Shown: positions 5,953-7,526 of the stretch, piece by piece | How the letters are laid out: each line of letters starts with the position of its first letter | How positions within the stretch are numbered: the stretch's first letter is position 1 | DNA from: Oscillospiraceae bacterium | GTDB taxonomy: Bacteria > Bacillota > Clostridia > Oscillospirales > Oscillospiraceae | Length of the DNA: 7,526 bases | Direction: 5' to 3' | Assembly (NCBI GenBank): GCA_031264545.1 | Contig: JAISDV010000214.1 | Span: forward strand, 1 to 7,526 | The notes under the pieces: model-generated | The model's input: only the letters and a program-made list of their open reading frames with translations | Database searches by the model: none | What the model was told of the DNA's origin: nothing | Position numbers and translations under genes: made by a program

Positions 5953-6384
5953 TTGTATTACCACAAGCGGCAGGCTTTCGTTCCCGGTGAGCTCGGCCAT
6001 GACGCCGCCCTCAGAGTTGGCTATGACACAGCTATGCGCTGGACAAAAGGCCAACATGCTTTCTTTGTCGTTTCCCACGTCGATCGCCCGCACCCCCACG
6101 TCCATATCTACTACAACTCAACCGCGCTTGACTGTACACATAAATTCCGGGATTTCCTCGGCTCGGCCCGCGCCTTTCGCCGTCTCTCCGACAGGATATG
6201 CCTGGAAAACAAGCTATCCGTTATCCTTGATCCCAAACAGCACAGCAAAGGGCAGTTTAAGCACTACGGGCAGTGGCTTGGCCCGGACAAACCGCCGACC
6301 TTTCAGGAACGGTTAAAGGCGGCGGTCGACGCGGCATTGTCTCAGTCGCCGGAGGATTTTAACGCTTTCTTTTGCAGAAAGTAG
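5953..6384 (+). pseudogene. Relaxase fragment (MOB family), both ends missing
   Basis: This is an internal slice of a conjugative relaxase, the enzyme that nicks the transfer origin and pilots DNA during mobilisation. The visible blocks RQAFVPGE, AMRWTKGQHAFFVVSHVDRP, the three-histidine HUH metal motif HVDRPHPHVH, NSTALDCTHKFRDF, RLSDRICLENKLSVI, HYGQWLG and SPEDFNAF match, in order, the MobP-type relaxases of clostridial elements. The N-terminal catalytic tyrosine region (roughly the first 100 residues) and the whole C-terminal part (several hundred residues) are absent. The open frame starts at a TTG with no ribosome binding site, and the final residues after FNAFF read into antisense coupling-protein sequence. 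It lies opposite in direction to all neighbouring element genes. It cannot encode an active relaxase. Confidence 0.82.
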
Positions 6385-6931
6385 CCCACTTGGGATAGGA
6401 CGCCGCCCTTCGGATCGACGCACACATAGCTGGAATGAGCTTGAAGTAGCTGGGGCGTGAGCCAAAACCGGGTTTTACCCGAGCCGGACGAGCCAATGAC
6501 GCAACAATTTTTATTGCGCGCGTTGGCCGGATTTTTCGGGCGGCTGTCCATCGTCAAAAACTCCGTCCCGGTGAGAATGACGTTGTTTTCAAACTTGGGA
6601 TCGACAAACGGCTTGATGTCTTTTGGCGCTCCCCACCGGGCCGAGCCGTACTCCAGATCGTGCCGGAACTTTTTGGCGTTCTTACTTTTATAATAGATGA
6701 GCAGACGGAACGCCGCCGCCCCCACCATGCCGACGAGCCAATCAAAAGGTACGCGGCCCGGCGCTATCGTCTCAAAGGCCGGGCCCAGCGTCCCCATCAT
6801 GCCGAGCAGTTCCCCCCCAAACCGGCTCCCGCCGCCAGCCGGTAGGCTGTGCCCACTTTCAGGCAGGCCCACAGGATGAACAGATACGGGAGGTTGGGAA
6901 TAATGTACTTGCGGATTTTATCTGTCCTCAC
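6342..6931 (-). pseudogene. VirD4/TraG-type coupling protein, frameshifted and truncated
   Basis: This is the N-terminal third of a type IV coupling protein, the inner-membrane ATPase that feeds relaxase-DNA into the secretion channel. The true start is GTG at 6931, with AAAGGAGG (complement of 6938-6945) 6 bases upstream and a 14-base overlap with the preceding gene. Reading gives a first membrane segment (IIPNLPYLFILWACLKVG), then a frame break at seven Gs (complement of 6812-6818). One extra G restores GLGG-ELLGMMGTLGPAF, a second membrane segment (FDWLVGMVGAAAFRLLIYY), EYGSARWG, and Walker A GSSGSGKT. After VDPKGGVLSQVGYFLQKK the family sequence stops at about 6368 and the frame runs antisense into the relaxase slice. 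Walker B and the rest, some 400 residues, are missing. Confidence 0.85.
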
Positions 6932-7406
6932 GCGCCGCCTCCTTTACCCGTTCCCGCTTACGGGGACGCTCCTTGGTAAGCTGATCCGCCGCCCGTTTGA
7001 GCTGTTCCCGGATGGGGACGCGCCGGGACTTGGATTTGCTCAGCACCCGCTTGGAATATTCCGCAAAGCAAGCGGTGAGGGCGTCGGCCTGTTGTGACTT
7101 GAAGAACAGCAGATATTTGTCCGGCCCGGTCTGATAAAAGGCGTAGTCAACATTCCACTTCCGAGCCACCCTGTCGAAGAGCCTTGTCTCCCGGTTGTCC
7201 CCGGAGAGCTCGATGCTGTTCTTTTCCCCGCTGTGGGCCATGAGCTTTTTTACGCTCTGCTTGCCGTGGGGCGTCTGCTTGGCTCGGTATTCTTTGACGA
7301 TTTTTCTACCCACGGCCCGGAGCACATACGCGAGGCCCCGAGCCGTGAGCTTGGACGCTTTCACAGAAATGGCAATCGTGCGCCGGGAAACATCTTCATC
7401 AATCAG
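6918..7406 (-). CDS. PcfB/DUF3801 conjugation protein, non-ATG start
   Basis: This is a PcfB-like (DUF3801) protein, regularly encoded just upstream of the coupling protein in Gram-positive conjugative elements. Its role is not firmly known. Family landmarks are HGKQSVKKLMAHSG, a central FDRVARKWNVDYAF, and KYLLFFKSQQADALTACFAE, followed by a strongly basic tail. The frame is open up to an in-frame TGA at 7409-7407 and the extra residues DEDVSRRTIAISVKASKLTA fit the family's N-terminus. A perfect AAAGGAGG (7421-7414) lies 7 bases before CTG (7406) and 10 before ATT (7403). The only conventional start, GTG at 7364, has no ribosome binding site and would cut conserved residues. I therefore place the start at 7406, with the exact codon uncertain. 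The 3' end overlaps the coupling gene by 14 bases. Confidence 0.8.
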   Translation of the reverse strand: MIDEDVSRRTIAISVKASKLTARGLAYVLRAVGRKIVKEYRAKQTPHGKQSVKKLMAHSGEKNSIELSGDNRETRLFDRVARKWNVDYAFYQTGPDKYLLFFKSQQADALTACFAEYSKRVLSKSKSRRVPIREQLKRAADQLTKERPRKRERVKEAAREDR

Positions 7407-7413
7407 TCAAACA

Positions 7414-7421
7414 CCTCCTTT
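7414..7421 (-). promoter_or_regulatory. Ribosome binding site deciding the PcfB start
   Basis: AAAGGAGG on the minus strand is a full Shine-Dalgarno match. No ATG, GTG or TTG in the PcfB frame lies at proper distance, while an ATG in a different frame (about 7400-7398) would give only 12 codons before a stop. The site therefore points to CTG 7406 or ATT 7403. Confidence 0.65.
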
Positions 7422-7442
7422 GGGACAAAACGTCTCGAAGTG

Positions 7443-7526
7443 TCAGCGCCCGGAGCTCCTGCGGCCCTGCCCCTTGACCGTAAGGATGCCCTCCAGCGTG
7501 GTCGCGGTGATCCCCAGCCGCTGGGC
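7443..7526 (-). CDS. C-terminal end of helix-turn-helix-like protein, partial
   Basis: The last 27 codons of a minus-strand gene enter from the window edge and stop at TGA (7445-7443), 36 bases before the PcfB start. The visible AQRLGITATTLEGILTVKG resembles a recognition-helix arrangement of a small DNA-binding domain (Q-RLGIT-TTLEGIL), followed by a basic GRRSSGR tail. Too little is present to name the family. In related elements genes for regulators or replication/partition proteins often lie here. Confidence 0.5.
   Translation of the reverse strand, partial: AQRLGITATTLEGILTVKGQGRRSSGR

Noticed and set aside
5684..6316. 210-codon plus-strand frame across the small gene and relaxase slice
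   Set aside because: It crosses the breakpoint at about 5950, is antisense to the 64-residue gene and in a different frame from the recognised relaxase blocks.
1..7526. CRISPR array, tRNA or rRNA genes, complete insertion sequence, transfer origin, defence genes
   Set aside because: No regularly spaced repeats, cloverleaf or rRNA sequence, transposase motifs or recognisable nic region were found when reading both strands.

Overview
The window looks like part of a GC-rich chromosome from an anaerobic Firmicute, probably Clostridia of the Oscillospirales/Ruminococcaceae type. This rests on an RNase J-type ribonuclease, an rpsF-ssb-rpsR operon with a cysteine-containing S18, a clostridial-style ArsC-like protein, a short Pta, strong AGGAGG ribosome binding sites and canonical TTGACA/TATAAT promoters. 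The taxonomic call is inferred from recognised protein styles, not from a search.

Left part (1-2997, plus strand): the 3' portion of a ribonuclease J gene ends at a clean Rho-independent terminator. It is followed by a two-gene unit, an M19 (renal-type) dipeptidase and an ArsC/Spx-fold protein, translationally coupled by a GTGA overlap. A hairpin at 2975-2993 closes this unit and also serves as terminator for the converging ribosomal operon.

Middle part (2998-5309, minus strand): rpsF, ssb and rpsR (S6, single-stranded DNA-binding protein, S18) form a compact operon. It starts at a near-consensus promoter, and a perfect 11-bp hairpin sits right at the predicted transcript start. Upstream lies a monocistronic phosphate acetyltransferase gene (pta) with its own promoter. 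The roughly 80 bp between pta and the rpsF promoter is rich in palindromes and could be a small repeated element.

Right part (about 5513-7526): this is a damaged piece of an integrative conjugative or mobilisable element. Reading along the minus strand from the right edge there is: the C-terminal end of a helix-turn-helix-like protein; a PcfB/DUF3801 protein with an apparent non-ATG start; a VirD4/TraG-type coupling protein that is both frameshifted at a 7-base homopolymer and cut off just after the Walker A region; then, in the opposite orientation, an internal slice of a MOB relaxase carrying the HUH motif but neither end of the protein; then the C-terminal tail of an unrecognised gene, a 64-residue small protein, a possible 45-residue overlapping ORF, and a terminator. 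At both edges of the relaxase slice (about 5940-5956 and 6364-6372) genes on opposite strands are truncated against each other, so the region is a rearranged remnant or an assembly chimera. I see no defence system, CRISPR array, tRNA or rRNA. The main interest lies in the rearranged mobile-element segment and a few regulatory details.
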